NCBI GenBank assembly: GCA_018608725.1
Contig: JABAZA010000043.1
Location: 1-46,450, forward strand
DNA: 46,450 nt
Source: Flavobacteriaceae bacterium
GTDB lineage: Bacteria > Bacteroidota > Bacteroidia > Flavobacteriales > Flavobacteriaceae
Reading direction: 5' to 3'
The notes under the pieces are model-generated. The model was not told the DNA's origin. It saw only the letters and a program-made list of their open reading frames with translations, and searched no databases. This document shows positions 1 through 10,066 of this stretch, one piece after another. Each line of letters begins with the position of its first letter. The first letter of the stretch is position 1. A program made the translations under genes and the position numbers.

Positions 1-2
1 TA

Positions 3-1259
3 ATTACTTTTCTATTGATATTTCTGAGTTTTAGCTGTAAAAAAGACGAAGAAATAACACCCACTGAACCTGAGGTTGTATTATCTGATAATATCCTAGT
101 TTACGATTCCGAAAAAATCCATAACAATTTAAGCTTACTTGTAAAAAATGCAAGTTTAACATCTCTTTTAGTAGATAAAATGGGTAACACAATTTTTGAG
201 TGGAATTTTGACACAAAACTTGGCAATGACTTTGAACTGATGCCCGATGGGAAAAGCATTGGAATGTTTAAAAGAACGGACCCTGTCATTAGTTTTGGTG
301 GATACGGAGGCATCGTTAAAATTTTTGACGAAAATGGAACTGAGTCCTGGAATTACGATTATACCAATGGTGATGACATCGCTCATCATGATGTTGAAAT
401 GTTACCAAATGGAAATGTAATTTTTTTAGTCTGGGAAGAAATTGATGCTGCTGAAGTACAAGCTGCAGGAGTAGATTTTAACTCAAATGTTTATACTGAA
501 ACATTAATCGAAGTGAATCCCAGCACAAATCAAGTGGTATGGGAGTGGCACAGCTGGGATCATATAATTCAAAATCATGACCCTAATGCAGCTCATTATG
601 GTTCAATCGCAAACAACCCACAGCGCATAAATATTAATTATAACATAAATTCTAACGGAGATTTTATGCATGCCAACGGCATAAGTTACGACACAGCCAA
701 AGATGTTATATATATAAGTGTTAATTATTTTAGTGAAGTATGGGTCGTGGACCACAGTACAACAATAAGTGAAGCAAGTAGTAGCTTGGGTGGAAATTAC
801 AATAAAGGTGGCGATTTATTGTACCGTTTTGGAAATCCAAGTGCCTATAATAATTCTGCTGGAACAAGAACATTTTACAACAATCACTTTCCTAATTTAT
901 TGAAAAATGGTGTTCCTGGAGCTGGCAATATGTTAGTTTATAGTAATCTTGGACCAGATGGTTTAGAACAATCTTCAGTTTATGAAATGATGCTTCCAGA
1001 ACCTTTTTCATTACTACCTAATATTAACAATGAACCAACAATTGTTTGGAGTTTTACTGACGAAGACTTATTCTTTAGCAAAATTTCAGGAGCGGACAGG
1101 TTGCTTAACGGGAATACACTAATTTGTGAAGGTGACTTTGGAATGTGGGAAGTTACTACTGATGGGGAAGTTGTTTGGAAATATGAAAGTGATGTGCGAG
1201 TTTGGAGAGCTTATGGCCATGAACTGGGAAGTAGCGAACTCGAGTACATTATTGATTAA
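3..1259 (+). CDS. Arylsulfotransferase (ASST)-like lipoprotein, 5' end outside window
   Basis: This is a predicted cell-envelope lipoprotein of the arylsulfotransferase-like family. The reading frame is open to the left edge and encodes a hydrophobic stretch ending in LSFSC, a lipobox, followed by KKDEE, so the true start lies just upstream; the TTG at 15 is only the first possible start inside the window. The mature part has features of the ASST beta-propeller family: HDVEMLPNGN, VVWEWHSWDH, MHANGISYD, EVWVVDHST, LLYRFGNP and NNHFPNLL. Such enzymes transfer sulfate between phenolic compounds without PAPS, but many Bacteroidota members have no tested activity. The acidic residues after the cysteine suit surface export. 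It converges on the prenyl synthase with only 4 nt between the stops. Family assignment is fairly sure; the substrate is unknown. Confidence 0.75.
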   Translation: MTFLLIFLSFSCKKDEEITPTEPEVVLSDNILVYDSEKIHNNLSLLVKNASLTSLLVDKMGNTIFEWNFDTKLGNDFELMPDGKSIGMFKRTDPVISFGGYGGIVKIFDENGTESWNYDYTNGDDIAHHDVEMLPNGNVIFLVWEEIDAAEVQAAGVDFNSNVYTETLIEVNPSTNQVVWEWHSWDHIIQNHDPNAAHYGSIANNPQRININYNINSNGDFMHANGISYDTAKDVIYISVNYFSEVWVVDHSTTISEASSSLGGNYNKGGDLLYRFGNPSAYNNSAGTRTFYNNHFPNLLKNGVPGAGNMLVYSNLGPDGLEQSSVYEMMLPEPFSLLPNINNEPTIVWSFTDEDLFFSKISGADRLLNGNTLICEGDFGMWEVTTDGEVVWKYESDVRVWRAYGHELGSSELEYIID

Positions 1260-1263
1260 CTAT

Positions 1264-2262
1264 CTACTTATTTCGTTCGATTACATAATTCACCATCAAA
1301 ATCAATGATTTTTTATAGGCTGATTCTGGAAAAGGTTCCAGCAATTGTAACGCCTGTTCTTGAAAAGCTTTCATCTGAGAAACGGCATAGTCCAAGCCGC
1401 CATTAGTTTTTACAAAAGCAATCACTTCCTTGACCCGTTTGGAATCTTTGTTGTGATTTTTAATGGAGTTGATTAACCAACTTTTTTCTTTTTTAGAACA
1501 CTGATTCAACACGTAAATGAGCGGAAGCGTCATTTTCTGTTCTTTGATATCAATCCCCGTGGGCTTTCCAATTTGTTGGGTGCCATAATCAAACAAATCA
1601 TCTTTAATTTGAAACGCCATACCTATAAGCTCTCCAAATTGTCGCATCGTTTCCACCTCTTCAGATAATGGTTTCACAGAAGCGGCTCCCAAACTGCAAC
1701 AAGCAGCGATAAGTGTAGCGGTTTTTTGACGGATAATTTCGTAATATACAGCTTCCGTAATGTCTAGGTTTCTGGCCTTTTCTATTTGAAGTAACTCCCC
1801 TTCGCTCATTTCACGAACGGCTACTGAGATGATTTTTAAAAGATCAAAATCGTTATTATCAATACACAACAAAAGCCCTTTTGACAATAAAAAATCACCG
1901 ACTAAAACAGCAATTTTATTTTTCCAAAGCGCATTTATAGAGAAAAACCCACGACGTCGATCGCTTTCATCCACCACATCGTCATGAACCAAAGTCGCAG
2001 TATGGATCAACTCAAGGACAGATGCACCTCTGTAAGTGCGTTCGCTCACCTGTCCGTTGGAAATCACTTTGGCAGTCAGAAACACAAACATCGGACGCAT
2101 TTGTTTTCCTTTCCGGTTGACGATATAATGTGTAATACGGTTCAGAAGTGCCACCCGACTGGACATGGATAATCGAAATTTCTTTTCGAAAAGTTCCATC
2201 TCATAAGTGATTGGTTTTTTTATGGTTTCAATTTTCTTCAAACAGTCCGTATTGAAATCCAA
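1264..2262 (-). CDS. Polyprenyl diphosphate synthase (trans-isoprenyl chain elongation)
   Basis: This enzyme condenses isopentenyl diphosphate onto an allylic diphosphate to make the long side chain of menaquinone or a related lipid. Visible motifs are GKQMRP (substrate binding, near residue 52), the first aspartate-rich motif HDDVVDESDRRRG (residues 93-105) and the second, QIKDDLFDYG. Length (332 aa) is normal for octaprenyl/solanesyl synthases. The start is unsettled: 2262 is TTG, no ATG exists upstream in frame before a stop, and a second TTG at 2241 would give 325 aa with an N-terminus (KKIETIKKPI) closer to family members. The first in-frame ATG, at residue 22, would cut into conserved sequence. 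It is encoded alone, convergent with the ASST-like gene and divergent from the T9SS protein. Confidence 0.88.
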   Translation of the reverse strand: MDFNTDCLKKIETIKKPITYEMELFEKKFRLSMSSRVALLNRITHYIVNRKGKQMRPMFVFLTAKVISNGQVSERTYRGASVLELIHTATLVHDDVVDESDRRRGFFSINALWKNKIAVLVGDFLLSKGLLLCIDNNDFDLLKIISVAVREMSEGELLQIEKARNLDITEAVYYEIIRQKTATLIAACCSLGAASVKPLSEEVETMRQFGELIGMAFQIKDDLFDYGTQQIGKPTGIDIKEQKMTLPLIYVLNQCSKKEKSWLINSIKNHNKDSKRVKEVIAFVKTNGGLDYAVSQMKAFQEQALQLLEPFPESAYKKSLILMVNYVIERNK

Positions 2263-2347
2263 AATTAAACATATAAAACCTATTATTTCTTACAAATACG
2301 TTAAATAATTGAAGCCGTCATGTTCTGAATATTGAATCCTTAAAATT

Positions 2348-2399
2348 GTTTTATGAAAACTAATTTATTGAGATATATTCCCTTTTAATTTCATAAAAC
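2348..2399. repeat. Perfect 11-bp inverted repeat in divergent intergenic region
   Basis: GTTTTATGAAA at 2348-2358 is repeated exactly in reverse complement at 2389-2399, with 30 nt between the arms. It sits in the 225-bp gap between the divergent prenyl synthase and T9SS genes. The spacing is long for a terminator and there is no T-run. It could be an operator bound at both arms, or chance in AT-rich DNA. Nothing else recognisable was seen in this gap. Confidence 0.35.
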
Positions 2400-2487
2400 T
2401 CTCAAAATGATACAGTAACGGTTTGTTCTATTTGTGTTATTTAAAAATTTTGTTTAATTTTACATTTAAACCAATAAACAAAATATT

Positions 2488-3684
2488 ATGAAAAAAATTA
2501 CTTTTTTAGCCATTTTAATGGTCTCTTTTCTAACAAATGCTCAAGTGATATTTAGTGAAGATTTTGAAGGCTCCGCCTTAACTTTACCAGCAGGTTGGGG
2601 TAATGAAAACCTTGCACCATTAGGAGATGCCGCTGAAGTGTGGACTATTGAAAGCTCTGGAGAAGCTTATTATGTTACTGGAGGAGAAACAGCAATGTAT
2701 GATAGTGCAGGAATGTTTGGCAACTATGCTATTTTTAATAGTGATGCATACGGACAGGGAAACGCTGAAGATGTTGCACTCACATCGCCTGCATTTGATT
2801 GTTCTGGTCTAAGTACCGTGATATTATCTTTTAATGAGTGGTTTACTGGGGGCTATGGAGGCTCAGCATACGTTGAAATTTCAGCGGATGGAGGATCAAC
2901 CTGGACAGCAGTTCAAACCTATGACACTACTGTCACTGGACTTGAATATGGTGAGCGAATTATTGATATTACGACTCTTGTTGGAACATCTTCTACTGCT
3001 CATGTAAGATTTAGATATGCTGGAGACTGGTCTTATTACTATGCTGTTGACAACATTGTTGTTCAACAACCTCAGGGCAATGCTCCAGACGTATGTACCA
3101 ACATGGCGCCTATTGACCAAGCAACAGACGTTGAAATTTCAGTATCAAATGCTGGTTCAAAAATGATTATGTTTTCTTGGGATGCAGCCACTACAGGTGA
3201 TCCTGCAACATCTTATAACTGGGTGTTTGGAGAAACAGCTGAAACTGTAACTCAAGTAGTTGCAGGTGTTGATGGCACTGTTGAAGGCATGGGTGGTATT
3301 ACATGGGGTAATACAGTAGAAACAGGCTGGCAAGCAAACACGACTTACTATTGGAAAGTTCAGAGTGTAAATATTGCAGGAACTACAGATTCACCAATCT
3401 TTAGTTTCACAACAGCTGCATCTGATCCGTTAGGAATAGAAGAGCTTACAATTAACACACTGAGTGTATCTCCAAACCCTGTCAAGGATATGATCACTAT
3501 TAACAGCCCTGTAGGGTTTGACAGTGTTGAAGTGTTTAACCAATTAGGTCAATTAGTGTTAAAATCTAATGCAGAATTATTAAACAATAATAGATTAGAT
3601 CTTAGTGCTTTAAACCCTGGTATGTATATGTTACAAATCAAGGCTGAAAACAAAAGTAAAACCGTAAAAATTATTAAAGAATAA
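2488..3684 (+). CDS. Secreted protein with cleaved-adhesin (choice-of-anchor J) domain and T9SS type A sorting domain
   Basis: This is an exported, probably surface-attached or released protein. A Sec signal peptide (MKKITFLAILMVSFLTNA, cleaved before Q) leads into a jelly-roll 'cleaved adhesin' domain starting FSEDFEGSALTLPAGW and running to about residue 200. A fibronectin-like segment follows (about 200-310, with NTTYYWKVQSVN and SPIFSFTTA). The last ~75 residues are a type A sorting domain: LSVSPNPVKDMITI, VEVFNQLGQLVL, LDLSALNPGMYMLQI, ending KTVKIIKE. Type IX secretion recognises and usually removes this tail. Monocistronic, with a strong terminator 18 nt after the stop. The binding target is unknown. 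Confidence 0.85.
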   Translation: MKKITFLAILMVSFLTNAQVIFSEDFEGSALTLPAGWGNENLAPLGDAAEVWTIESSGEAYYVTGGETAMYDSAGMFGNYAIFNSDAYGQGNAEDVALTSPAFDCSGLSTVILSFNEWFTGGYGGSAYVEISADGGSTWTAVQTYDTTVTGLEYGERIIDITTLVGTSSTAHVRFRYAGDWSYYYAVDNIVVQQPQGNAPDVCTNMAPIDQATDVEISVSNAGSKMIMFSWDAATTGDPATSYNWVFGETAETVTQVVAGVDGTVEGMGGITWGNTVETGWQANTTYYWKVQSVNIAGTTDSPIFSFTTAASDPLGIEELTINTLSVSPNPVKDMITINSPVGFDSVEVFNQLGQLVLKSNAELLNNNRLDLSALNPGMYMLQIKAENKSKTVKIIKE

Positions 3685-3701
3685 GGTTTACGAACTATAC
3701 T

Positions 3702-3737
3702 AAAAAGCCTGTGATGTTAACATCACAGGCTTTTTTT
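3702..3737. terminator. Strong bidirectional rho-independent terminator
   Basis: A perfect hairpin: arm 3702-3716, a TTAA loop at 3717-3720, arm 3721-3735. A-run and T-run flank it on the two sides, so it works in either direction. It ends the T9SS gene transcript (+) and, from the other strand, the sulfate-to-methionine operon just after metF. Confidence 0.93.
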
Positions 3738-3760
3738 ATTATAAAACTCAAAGTGTACTA

Positions 3761-4714
3761 TTAAAACAACTGCGAAGCAATAGCTTTGATGTTATCACTT
3801 TTTCCCATGGAATAATAGTGCAATACTGGCACCCCAAAGTCCAGTAATTCTTTGGATTGCTGAATGGCCCATTCGACCCCCACTTGTCGTATTTGAGCAT
3901 TTGAGCTACAGCCATTAACTTCTTTGATGAGTGCCTCTGGTAAGTCTATTTTAAAAACTTGAGGTAATAACTGCAAATGCTTTTGAATAGCTAAGGGTTT
4001 GATTCCAGGGATAATCGGAATGGTAATCCCCATTTCACGAGCCATCGTTACAAATTTAAAATAGCGTTGATTGTCAAAAAACATTTGAGTAACCACATAA
4101 TCGGCTCCGGCATCTACTTTTTCTTTTAACCGCAACAAATCCGAATGTAAAGACGGTGATTCAATGTGTTTTTCGGGATAGCCCGCAACACCAATACAAA
4201 AATCGGGCTTGTTATCTACCTCCACAACTTCGTGTAAATAGGTTCCTTGATTTAATTTATGGATCTGTTGTACCAAGTCTGTTGCATAATGGTGCCCGCC
4301 TTTAGTGGGTTCAAAATATTTTTGATGGGGCATGGCATCCCCACGAAGTGCCATTACATTGTTGATCCCTAGATAATGACAATCGACCAATAAGTATTCT
4401 GTTTCTTCTTTGGTAAACCCTCCACAAAGCACATGCGGAATGGTATCTACCTCGTATTTGTGTTTGATCGCCGCACAAATCCCCAAAGTTCCTGGACGCA
4501 TTCGAGTGATTTTTCGATCAAACAGTCCTTTTTTCTCAATATAGATGTACTCCTCTCTTGAAGTGGTGACATCAATAAAGGGCGGGTTAAATTCTATCAA
4601 GGGATCAATATTGTCATACAACTCCTGAATGTTTTTTCCTTTTTTAGGTGGAATTATTTCAAAAGAAAACAAGGTCTTTCCGTTGGCATTTTTTAAGTGT
4701 TCTGTAACTTTCAT
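3761..4714 (-). CDS. metF: Methylenetetrahydrofolate reductase
   Basis: MetF reduces 5,10-methylene-THF to 5-methyl-THF with FAD, supplying the methyl group for MetH. The N-terminus FSFEIIPPKKGKN is the family's (beta/alpha)8-barrel start with the catalytic Glu; further family features are FIDVTTSREEY, GGFTKEETEYLL, LALRGD-type sequence (VMALRGDAMP) and the FAD-region DAGADYVVTQMFFD. Length 317 aa fits the bacterial form. It is the last gene of the operon, 10 nt after metH part 2 and about 24 nt before the bidirectional terminator, so methyl-donor synthesis is transcribed with methyl transfer. Confidence 0.95.
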   Translation of the reverse strand: MKVTEHLKNANGKTLFSFEIIPPKKGKNIQELYDNIDPLIEFNPPFIDVTTSREEYIYIEKKGLFDRKITRMRPGTLGICAAIKHKYEVDTIPHVLCGGFTKEETEYLLVDCHYLGINNVMALRGDAMPHQKYFEPTKGGHHYATDLVQQIHKLNQGTYLHEVVEVDNKPDFCIGVAGYPEKHIESPSLHSDLLRLKEKVDAGADYVVTQMFFDNQRYFKFVTMAREMGITIPIIPGIKPLAIQKHLQLLPQVFKIDLPEALIKEVNGCSSNAQIRQVGVEWAIQQSKELLDFGVPVLHYYSMGKSDNIKAIASQLF

Positions 4715-4724
4715 AATGTGCTCT

Positions 4725-7403
4725 TTAGTTTGTTAAATTTGGATTTAACCATTTTCGCGCGTCTTCTATACTAATTTCTCTTCGTTTTGAATAATCGATT
4801 AATTGATCTTCGGTAATTTTTCCCAGCCCAAAATACTTGGCTTCAGGATTTCCAAAATAATACCCACTCACACTGGCGGCAGGCCACATGGCCAAGCTTT
4901 CGGTCAGCTCCACTCCTATTTGTTTTTTAACCTCTAAAAGTTTCCAAATGGTTTGTTTCTCCAAATGATCTGGACAAGCAGGATAGCCCGGTGCCGGACG
5001 AATGCCTTTATAACTTTCTTTGATTAACTCGGTATTAGATAAATCTTCATCAGCGGCATACCCCCAGTGATTCACACGCACTTCCTTGTGTAAATATTCT
5101 GCGAAGGCTTCTGCCAATCGGTCTGCTAATGCTTTAATCATGATGGCGTTGTAATCGTCATTATTGGCTTCAAAATCATCGGCTAGTGCTTTGGTTCCAA
5201 AGCCTGTACTCACACAAAAACAACCCATATAATCAGTTTTTCCACAGGATTTCGGAGCGATGAAATCGGACAGTGCGATATTGGGAACTTCTGCCCGTTT
5301 TTTGAGTTGTTGACGCAGGGTTAAAAATGTTTGGAGTGTGTTTCCACTTTCATCATAAATCTCGATATCATCTTCATTGATGGTATTGGCTGGAAACAAT
5401 CCAAAAATAGCTTTGGCACTCAGTAATTTCTCTGAAAAAATGCGTTGTAACAGTTCTTGTGCATCTCTAAACAATTCGGTGGCTTGTGTTCCTACGATTT
5501 CATCTTCTAAAATATTGGGATATTTTCCATGCAAATCCCAACTTCTAAAAAAGGGACTCCAATCGATAAATTCTTCCAATGTTGTGATGTCAAAATCTCG
5601 GATCACTTGAATCCCTAATTTTTTAGGTTTCACTATTTTGGTTTGATCCCACTTAATTATATATTTTTTTGCACGCGCCTCCTCAATAGAAATGTATTCT
5701 TTTTGTTTGGTTCTGCTCAAAAAATTTGCTCTAAATAAATCGTAGGATGCTCTCAATTCACTGAGATGTTGCTCGTTGTCTTTTTTGAGTAAATCGCCTA
5801 CTACAGTCACGGCTCTAGAGGCATCGTTCACATGAATGACTGTATTGCTATAATGCGGTGCAATCTTCACAGCTGCATGGGCTTTTGAGGTTGTAGCGCC
5901 GCCAATCATTAAAGGAATCGTAAGATTTGTTTTTTCCATTTCTTTAGACACATAGACCATCTCATCCAAAGAAGGAGTTATGAGTCCACTGAGTCCAATA
6001 ATATCAACTTTTTCTTTGATGGCGGTTTCAATAATTTTTTCGGGAGGAACCATCACCCCCAAATCTACAATCTCATAGTTATTACAACCGAGAACAACGC
6101 TCACAATATTTTTACCAATATCATGCACATCTCCTTTCACGGTGGCCATTAATATTTTACCAGCATATTCGACTTTTCCATCTTTTTCGGCCTCAATAAA
6201 GGGTTGTAAATACGCCACCGCACGCTTCATTACACGGGCTGATTTGACCACCTGTGGCAAAAACATTTTACCACTTCCAAACAGATCGCCGACCACATTC
6301 ATACCAATCATTAGATGACCCTCAATGACCTCAATAGGCTTTTGGGCCAGTTGCCGTGCTTCTTCTACATCTTCGACAATAAACGTATCAATTCCTTTGA
6401 CCAAACCGTGGGTGATCCGTTCTTGCAAAGAGTTGTTTCGCCATTCCAAAACAGCGACCTCAACATTGTTTTTTTGGCCTTTTAAGGTTTCTGCCAAATC
6501 CAAAAGACGTTCGGTTGCATCGTCCTTTCGGTCAAACAAAACATCTTCCACACATTCCAATAGATCTTTAGGGATTTCATCGTAAATCTCTAACAGTGTC
6601 GGATTAACGATTCCTATATTCATGCCATTTTTAATCGCGTGAAACAGAAACGCTGAGTTGATGGCTTCTCTGACAATGTTATTGCCTCGAAATGAAAATG
6701 AGACATTACTGACTCCGCCAGAAACATTGGCATAAGGTAAATTCGTTCGTATCCATTTGGTGGCCTGAAAAAAGTCTAAAGCATTTTTTCGGTGTTCGTC
6801 CATTCCTGTGGCCACAGGAAATATATTGGGATCAAAAATGATGTCTTGTGGTGCAAATTTCACAGTCTCTACCAAAATATCATAGGAGCGTTTACAAATA
6901 TCTATTCGGCGTTGGTAGGTATCGGCTTGTCCAATTTCATCAAAAGCCATTACAATTACGGCAGCTCCATAGCGTTTGATTAATTTGGCTTGACGAATAA
7001 ATTCGTGTTCGCCTTCTTTAAGACTGATTGAGTTGACCACACATTTTCCTTGTACGACTTTAAGTCCAGCTTCAATGATTTCCCATTTAGAACTGTCAAT
7101 CATAATGGGTACTCTTGAAATATCGGGTTCAGAAGCGATGAGATTCAAAAAAGTGGTCATTGCATGAACACCGTCCAACATGCCCTCGTCCATATTGACG
7201 TCAATGATTTGAGCACCGCCTTCCACTTGATCTCTAGCAACAGAAAGAGCTTCTTCAAATTTTTCTTCTTTGATTAACCGTAAAAATTTTCTTGACCCTG
7301 TTACATTGGTACGTTCGCCAACGTTTACAAAATTGGATTCTGGAGTCACCACCAAGGGTTCAAGTCCAGAAAGGGTTAGGTATTTTTGACAGTCACTCTC
7401 CAT
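4725..7403 (-). CDS. metH: Methionine synthase, C-terminal part (folate, cobalamin and activation domains)
   Basis: The second half of split B12-dependent methionine synthase. Domains in order: methyl-THF (pterin) binding, beginning [16 protein letters not shown] and [17 protein letters not shown]; cobalamin cap and B12-binding Rossmann domain with the DxHxxG cobalt-ligand motif ([12 protein letters not shown]), SGLITPS and GGATTSK; and the C-terminal SAM-dependent activation domain ([34 protein letters not shown]). At 892 aa it carries everything in E. coli MetH except the homocysteine domain, which is the upstream ORF. Its ATG overlaps the previous stop by one base (TAATG), so translation is probably coupled and the two polypeptides act as one enzyme. 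Confidence 0.96.
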   Translation of the reverse strand: MESDCQKYLTLSGLEPLVVTPESNFVNVGERTNVTGSRKFLRLIKEEKFEEALSVARDQVEGGAQIIDVNMDEGMLDGVHAMTTFLNLIASEPDISRVPIMIDSSKWEIIEAGLKVVQGKCVVNSISLKEGEHEFIRQAKLIKRYGAAVIVMAFDEIGQADTYQRRIDICKRSYDILVETVKFAPQDIIFDPNIFPVATGMDEHRKNALDFFQATKWIRTNLPYANVSGGVSNVSFSFRGNNIVREAINSAFLFHAIKNGMNIGIVNPTLLEIYDEIPKDLLECVEDVLFDRKDDATERLLDLAETLKGQKNNVEVAVLEWRNNSLQERITHGLVKGIDTFIVEDVEEARQLAQKPIEVIEGHLMIGMNVVGDLFGSGKMFLPQVVKSARVMKRAVAYLQPFIEAEKDGKVEYAGKILMATVKGDVHDIGKNIVSVVLGCNNYEIVDLGVMVPPEKIIETAIKEKVDIIGLSGLITPSLDEMVYVSKEMEKTNLTIPLMIGGATTSKAHAAVKIAPHYSNTVIHVNDASRAVTVVGDLLKKDNEQHLSELRASYDLFRANFLSRTKQKEYISIEEARAKKYIIKWDQTKIVKPKKLGIQVIRDFDITTLEEFIDWSPFFRSWDLHGKYPNILEDEIVGTQATELFRDAQELLQRIFSEKLLSAKAIFGLFPANTINEDDIEIYDESGNTLQTFLTLRQQLKKRAEVPNIALSDFIAPKSCGKTDYMGCFCVSTGFGTKALADDFEANNDDYNAIMIKALADRLAEAFAEYLHKEVRVNHWGYAADEDLSNTELIKESYKGIRPAPGYPACPDHLEKQTIWKLLEVKKQIGVELTESLAMWPAASVSGYYFGNPEAKYFGLGKITEDQLIDYSKRREISIEDARKWLNPNLTN

Positions 7404-8404
7404 TATCGTTGGTCTTTGTGTTGGCGGGGATTGTAATTTTTGGACACTTCAAATATTGAATTGATATGAGCAGGAGTGGTTCCACAGCACCCTCCAATAA
7501 TATTAATTAAATTGTCTTTAAAATAGGCTTCAATAAAGGCGGTCATTTGTTTTGGAGTTTCGTCATATTCACCAAAAGCATTTGGCAACCCTGCATTGGG
7601 ATGTGCCGAAGTATGAAATGTTGTTTCATTAGAAAGTCGTTGTAAATACGGTCGGAGTTGATCCGCTCCCAAAGCACAATTAAACCCAACACTCAATAGT
7701 GGGATGTGCGAAATTGAGGTTAAAAACGCTTCTACGGTTTGCCCTGAAAGCGTACGCCCAGAGGCATCGGTAATGGTTCCTGAAACCATGATTGGAATAT
7801 CAATTGCGCGTTCTTCTTTTACTTCTTCAATCGCAAACAAGGCTGCCTTGGCATTTAAAGTATCGAATATCGTTTCTACTAAAAGTAAATCGACTCCACC
7901 ATCTATTAATGCTTCGACTTGAAGTTTATACGCAATGCGTAATTCATCAAACGTAATGGCACGGTATTCAGGTTTATTGACGTCAGGCGATAAACTCGCT
8001 GTTTTGTTTGTTGGACCAATACTTCCCGCAACAAACCGAGGCTTGTGAGGTTCAGCTATTGTAAATTGATCTGCAACACCTTTGGCAATTTTGGCAGATT
8101 CATAATTCAGTTCATACACTAAGTTTTCCATGTCATAATCTGCCATGGCAATAGAGGTGCCCGAAAAGGTATTTGTTTCAACGATATCAGCACCGGCTTC
8201 AAAATATTTGTGATGAATTTCGGCAATAGCTTCTGGCTGCGTCAAACTCAACAAATCATTATTTCCTTTTAAGGGTGTAGGATAATCTTTAAAACGTTCG
8301 CCTCTATAATCTTCTTCAGAAAAATTATAATCTTGAAGCATGGTTCCCATAGCACCATCTAAAATTAAGATTCGTTTTTGTAATTCGTTATAAATGTTTG
8401 ACAT
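7403..8404 (-). CDS. metH: Methionine synthase, N-terminal part (homocysteine S-methyltransferase domain)
   Basis: Zinc-dependent homocysteine-binding barrel of methionine synthase, encoded as a separate 333-aa protein. It begins with [11 protein letters not shown], typical of MetH/homocysteine methyltransferases. The three zinc-ligand cysteines are visible as VGFNCALGA and [10 protein letters not shown]. It lacks any folate- or cobalamin-binding domain; those are in the next ORF, which begins within its stop codon. The split is not a frameshift artefact visible here, because both reading frames start and end cleanly at the domain boundary. Cobalamin dependence implies that the cell makes or imports B12. 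Confidence 0.94.
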   Translation of the reverse strand: MSNIYNELQKRILILDGAMGTMLQDYNFSEEDYRGERFKDYPTPLKGNNDLLSLTQPEAIAEIHHKYFEAGADIVETNTFSGTSIAMADYDMENLVYELNYESAKIAKGVADQFTIAEPHKPRFVAGSIGPTNKTASLSPDVNKPEYRAITFDELRIAYKLQVEALIDGGVDLLLVETIFDTLNAKAALFAIEEVKEERAIDIPIMVSGTITDASGRTLSGQTVEAFLTSISHIPLLSVGFNCALGADQLRPYLQRLSNETTFHTSAHPNAGLPNAFGEYDETPKQMTAFIEAYFKDNLINIIGGCCGTTPAHINSIFEVSKNYNPRQHKDQR

Positions 8405-8428
8405 CCTAAATTGAGTATTTCTAATTGG

Positions 8429-9478
8429 TTATACTAATGCTTTTACAACGGCTTTTGGCGCTTCTTTTCGACTGCCATCGAATCCATCAATTCCACTTAC
8501 GGTAGTATATTTTAAGACATAGCGTTTGCCAGGGTTGATGATTTTATAGGCGGCTTGACACATAAGAGTTGCTTCATGAAATCCACATAGAATTAGTTTT
8601 AATTTTCCTGGATAGGTGTTGACGTCTCCAATCGCAAAAATGCCTGGTATGTTTGTTTGATAGTCAAGTGTATCGACTTTAATGGCATTTTTTTCGATTT
8701 CTAACCCCCAATTAGCAATGGGACCTAATTTTGGAGACAGTCCAAATAGCGGGATAAAACAATCGGTTTCAATTAAGGTTTCTTCACCATTTTTGGTAAC
8801 CACCACATGCTCTATTTTATCTTCTCCACCAATTTTGGTTACAACCGCTGGGGTGATTAAATTTATTTTTCCTTGCGCTGTAAGTTCTTGTACTTTTTCT
8901 AAAGAATCCAAAGCTCCTCTAAATTCATTACGGCGGTGAATCAAAGTTACCTCTTTGGCAACGTCGGTTAAGAAGATACTCCAATCCAAGGCTGAATCGC
9001 CTCCTCCAGAAATCACCACACGCTTGTCACGATATACTTCAGGGTCTTTAATGAAATAATTAAGCCCTTTATTTTCATAAAAATCACGGTTGTCCAACTC
9101 TGGTTTTCTAGGTTCAAAAGAGCCTAAACCTCCTGCAATAGCAATAATTGGTGCGGCATGTTTGGTGCCTTTATTAGTGGTGACTATAAAACTCCCATCT
9201 TCAAGTTTTTCAATCGTATCCGCGCGCTCGCCGAGTGTAAAACCAGGCTCAAATTGCTTGCCTTGTTCCAGTAAATTTTCGGTGAGATCTCCTGCTAATA
9301 TTTCAGGAAACCCTGGAATATCATAAATGGGTTTTTTGGGATAAAGTTCTGAACACTGTCCACCGGCTTGTGGAAGTGCGTCTATAATGTGACATCTCAT
9401 TTTAAGTAATCCAGCTTCAAAAACGGTAAAAAGTCCTGTAGGTCCAGCACCAATTATTAAAATATCTGTTTGAATCAT
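8429..9478 (-). CDS. Thioredoxin-reductase-like ferredoxin--NADP(+) reductase
   Basis: Flavoprotein of the TrxR-like FNR group (type 2, like YumC). The N-terminal FAD motif is ILIIGAGPTGLF with the family signature PQAGGQCSELYPKKPIYDIPGF. A second Rossmann motif, VVISGGGDSALDW, binds NAD(P)H, and the C-terminal FAD motif is IFAIGDVNTYPGKLKL. The CxxC disulfide of true thioredoxin reductase is absent, which supports ferredoxin or flavodoxin as partner. Its position between sirohaem synthesis and metH suggests that it reduces ferredoxin for sulfite reductase and/or supplies electrons for reductive reactivation of MetH; that role is inference. 349 aa, normal length. Confidence 0.87.
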   Translation of the reverse strand: MIQTDILIIGAGPTGLFTVFEAGLLKMRCHIIDALPQAGGQCSELYPKKPIYDIPGFPEILAGDLTENLLEQGKQFEPGFTLGERADTIEKLEDGSFIVTTNKGTKHAAPIIAIAGGLGSFEPRKPELDNRDFYENKGLNYFIKDPEVYRDKRVVISGGGDSALDWSIFLTDVAKEVTLIHRRNEFRGALDSLEKVQELTAQGKINLITPAVVTKIGGEDKIEHVVVTKNGEETLIETDCFIPLFGLSPKLGPIANWGLEIEKNAIKVDTLDYQTNIPGIFAIGDVNTYPGKLKLILCGFHEATLMCQAAYKIINPGKRYVLKYTTVSGIDGFDGSRKEAPKAVVKALV

Positions 9479-9484
9479 TCTCTA

Positions 9485-10066
9485 TTATTTTTTACTAATT
9501 AATCCTTTTGTAAATTCATTAAGCGTTTGAACTTTTTGTTCAAAATCGCCTTTAATTGTTTTTCTAAATTCGTTTAAATTTTGAACTAAATCGTCCACGT
9601 TTTCTGGGACAACATCTTCAAAAAATTGACGCAATCTTTTTGCTGTTGTAGGCGATTGTCCATTGGTTGAAATGGCAATTTTTACATGCCCTTTAGTGAC
9701 AATTCCCCCCATATAAAAATCACAATAGGGTGGATTATCTGCAACATTGACTAGAATATGTTGGGCTTTGCAATCGTTATAAACTTCCACATTAACGTCT
9801 GGAACATCGGTTGTTGCTATTACCAGATGTTTTCCTTTAAGAAATGAATTATTATAGGAGTCATAAATTAACTCAACATCAAAAGGTTTGGCTAAAGCAA
9901 GTGTCCCTTCTCTAAACATTGGAGAGACGATCGTTACTTTTGCATCTGGGCTCGATTTTAACAAAAAATGTAATTTTTCTTCTGCCACATTTCCACCTCC
10001 AACAATAAGCACATGAAGTGCCTTTGCTTTCAGAAATATTGGGTATAGGTTGTTTCTAGATTCCAT
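9485..10066 (-). CDS. Precorrin-2 dehydrogenase / sirohydrochlorin ferrochelatase (Met8/CysG N-domain type)
   Basis: Makes sirohaem from precorrin-2: NAD-dependent oxidation to sirohydrochlorin, and probably iron insertion as in yeast Met8 and the N-terminal half of E. coli CysG. The 193-aa protein has the NAD motif VLIVGGGNVAEEK, the IVSPMF strand end, VNVADNPPYCDFYMGGIV and the conserved ISTNGQSPTTAKRLRQFFE. It has no methyltransferase half, which is the separate cobA gene directly upstream with a one-base stop/start overlap (TAATG). The product is the prosthetic group of the sulfite reductase two genes upstream. Confidence 0.9.
   Translation of the reverse strand: MESRNNLYPIFLKAKALHVLIVGGGNVAEEKLHFLLKSSPDAKVTIVSPMFREGTLALAKPFDVELIYDSYNNSFLKGKHLVIATTDVPDVNVEVYNDCKAQHILVNVADNPPYCDFYMGGIVTKGHVKIAISTNGQSPTTAKRLRQFFEDVVPENVDDLVQNLNEFRKTIKGDFEQKVQTLNEFTKGLISKK

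Noticed and set aside
6325-6585. Plus-strand ORF of 86 codons inside metH
   Set aside because: It is antisense to a conserved domain and Ser/Thr-rich, as expected for a shadow frame.
7401-7405. Frameshift or pseudogene splitting metH
   Set aside because: Both halves start and stop cleanly at a domain boundary and are complete, so this is a genuine two-gene arrangement.
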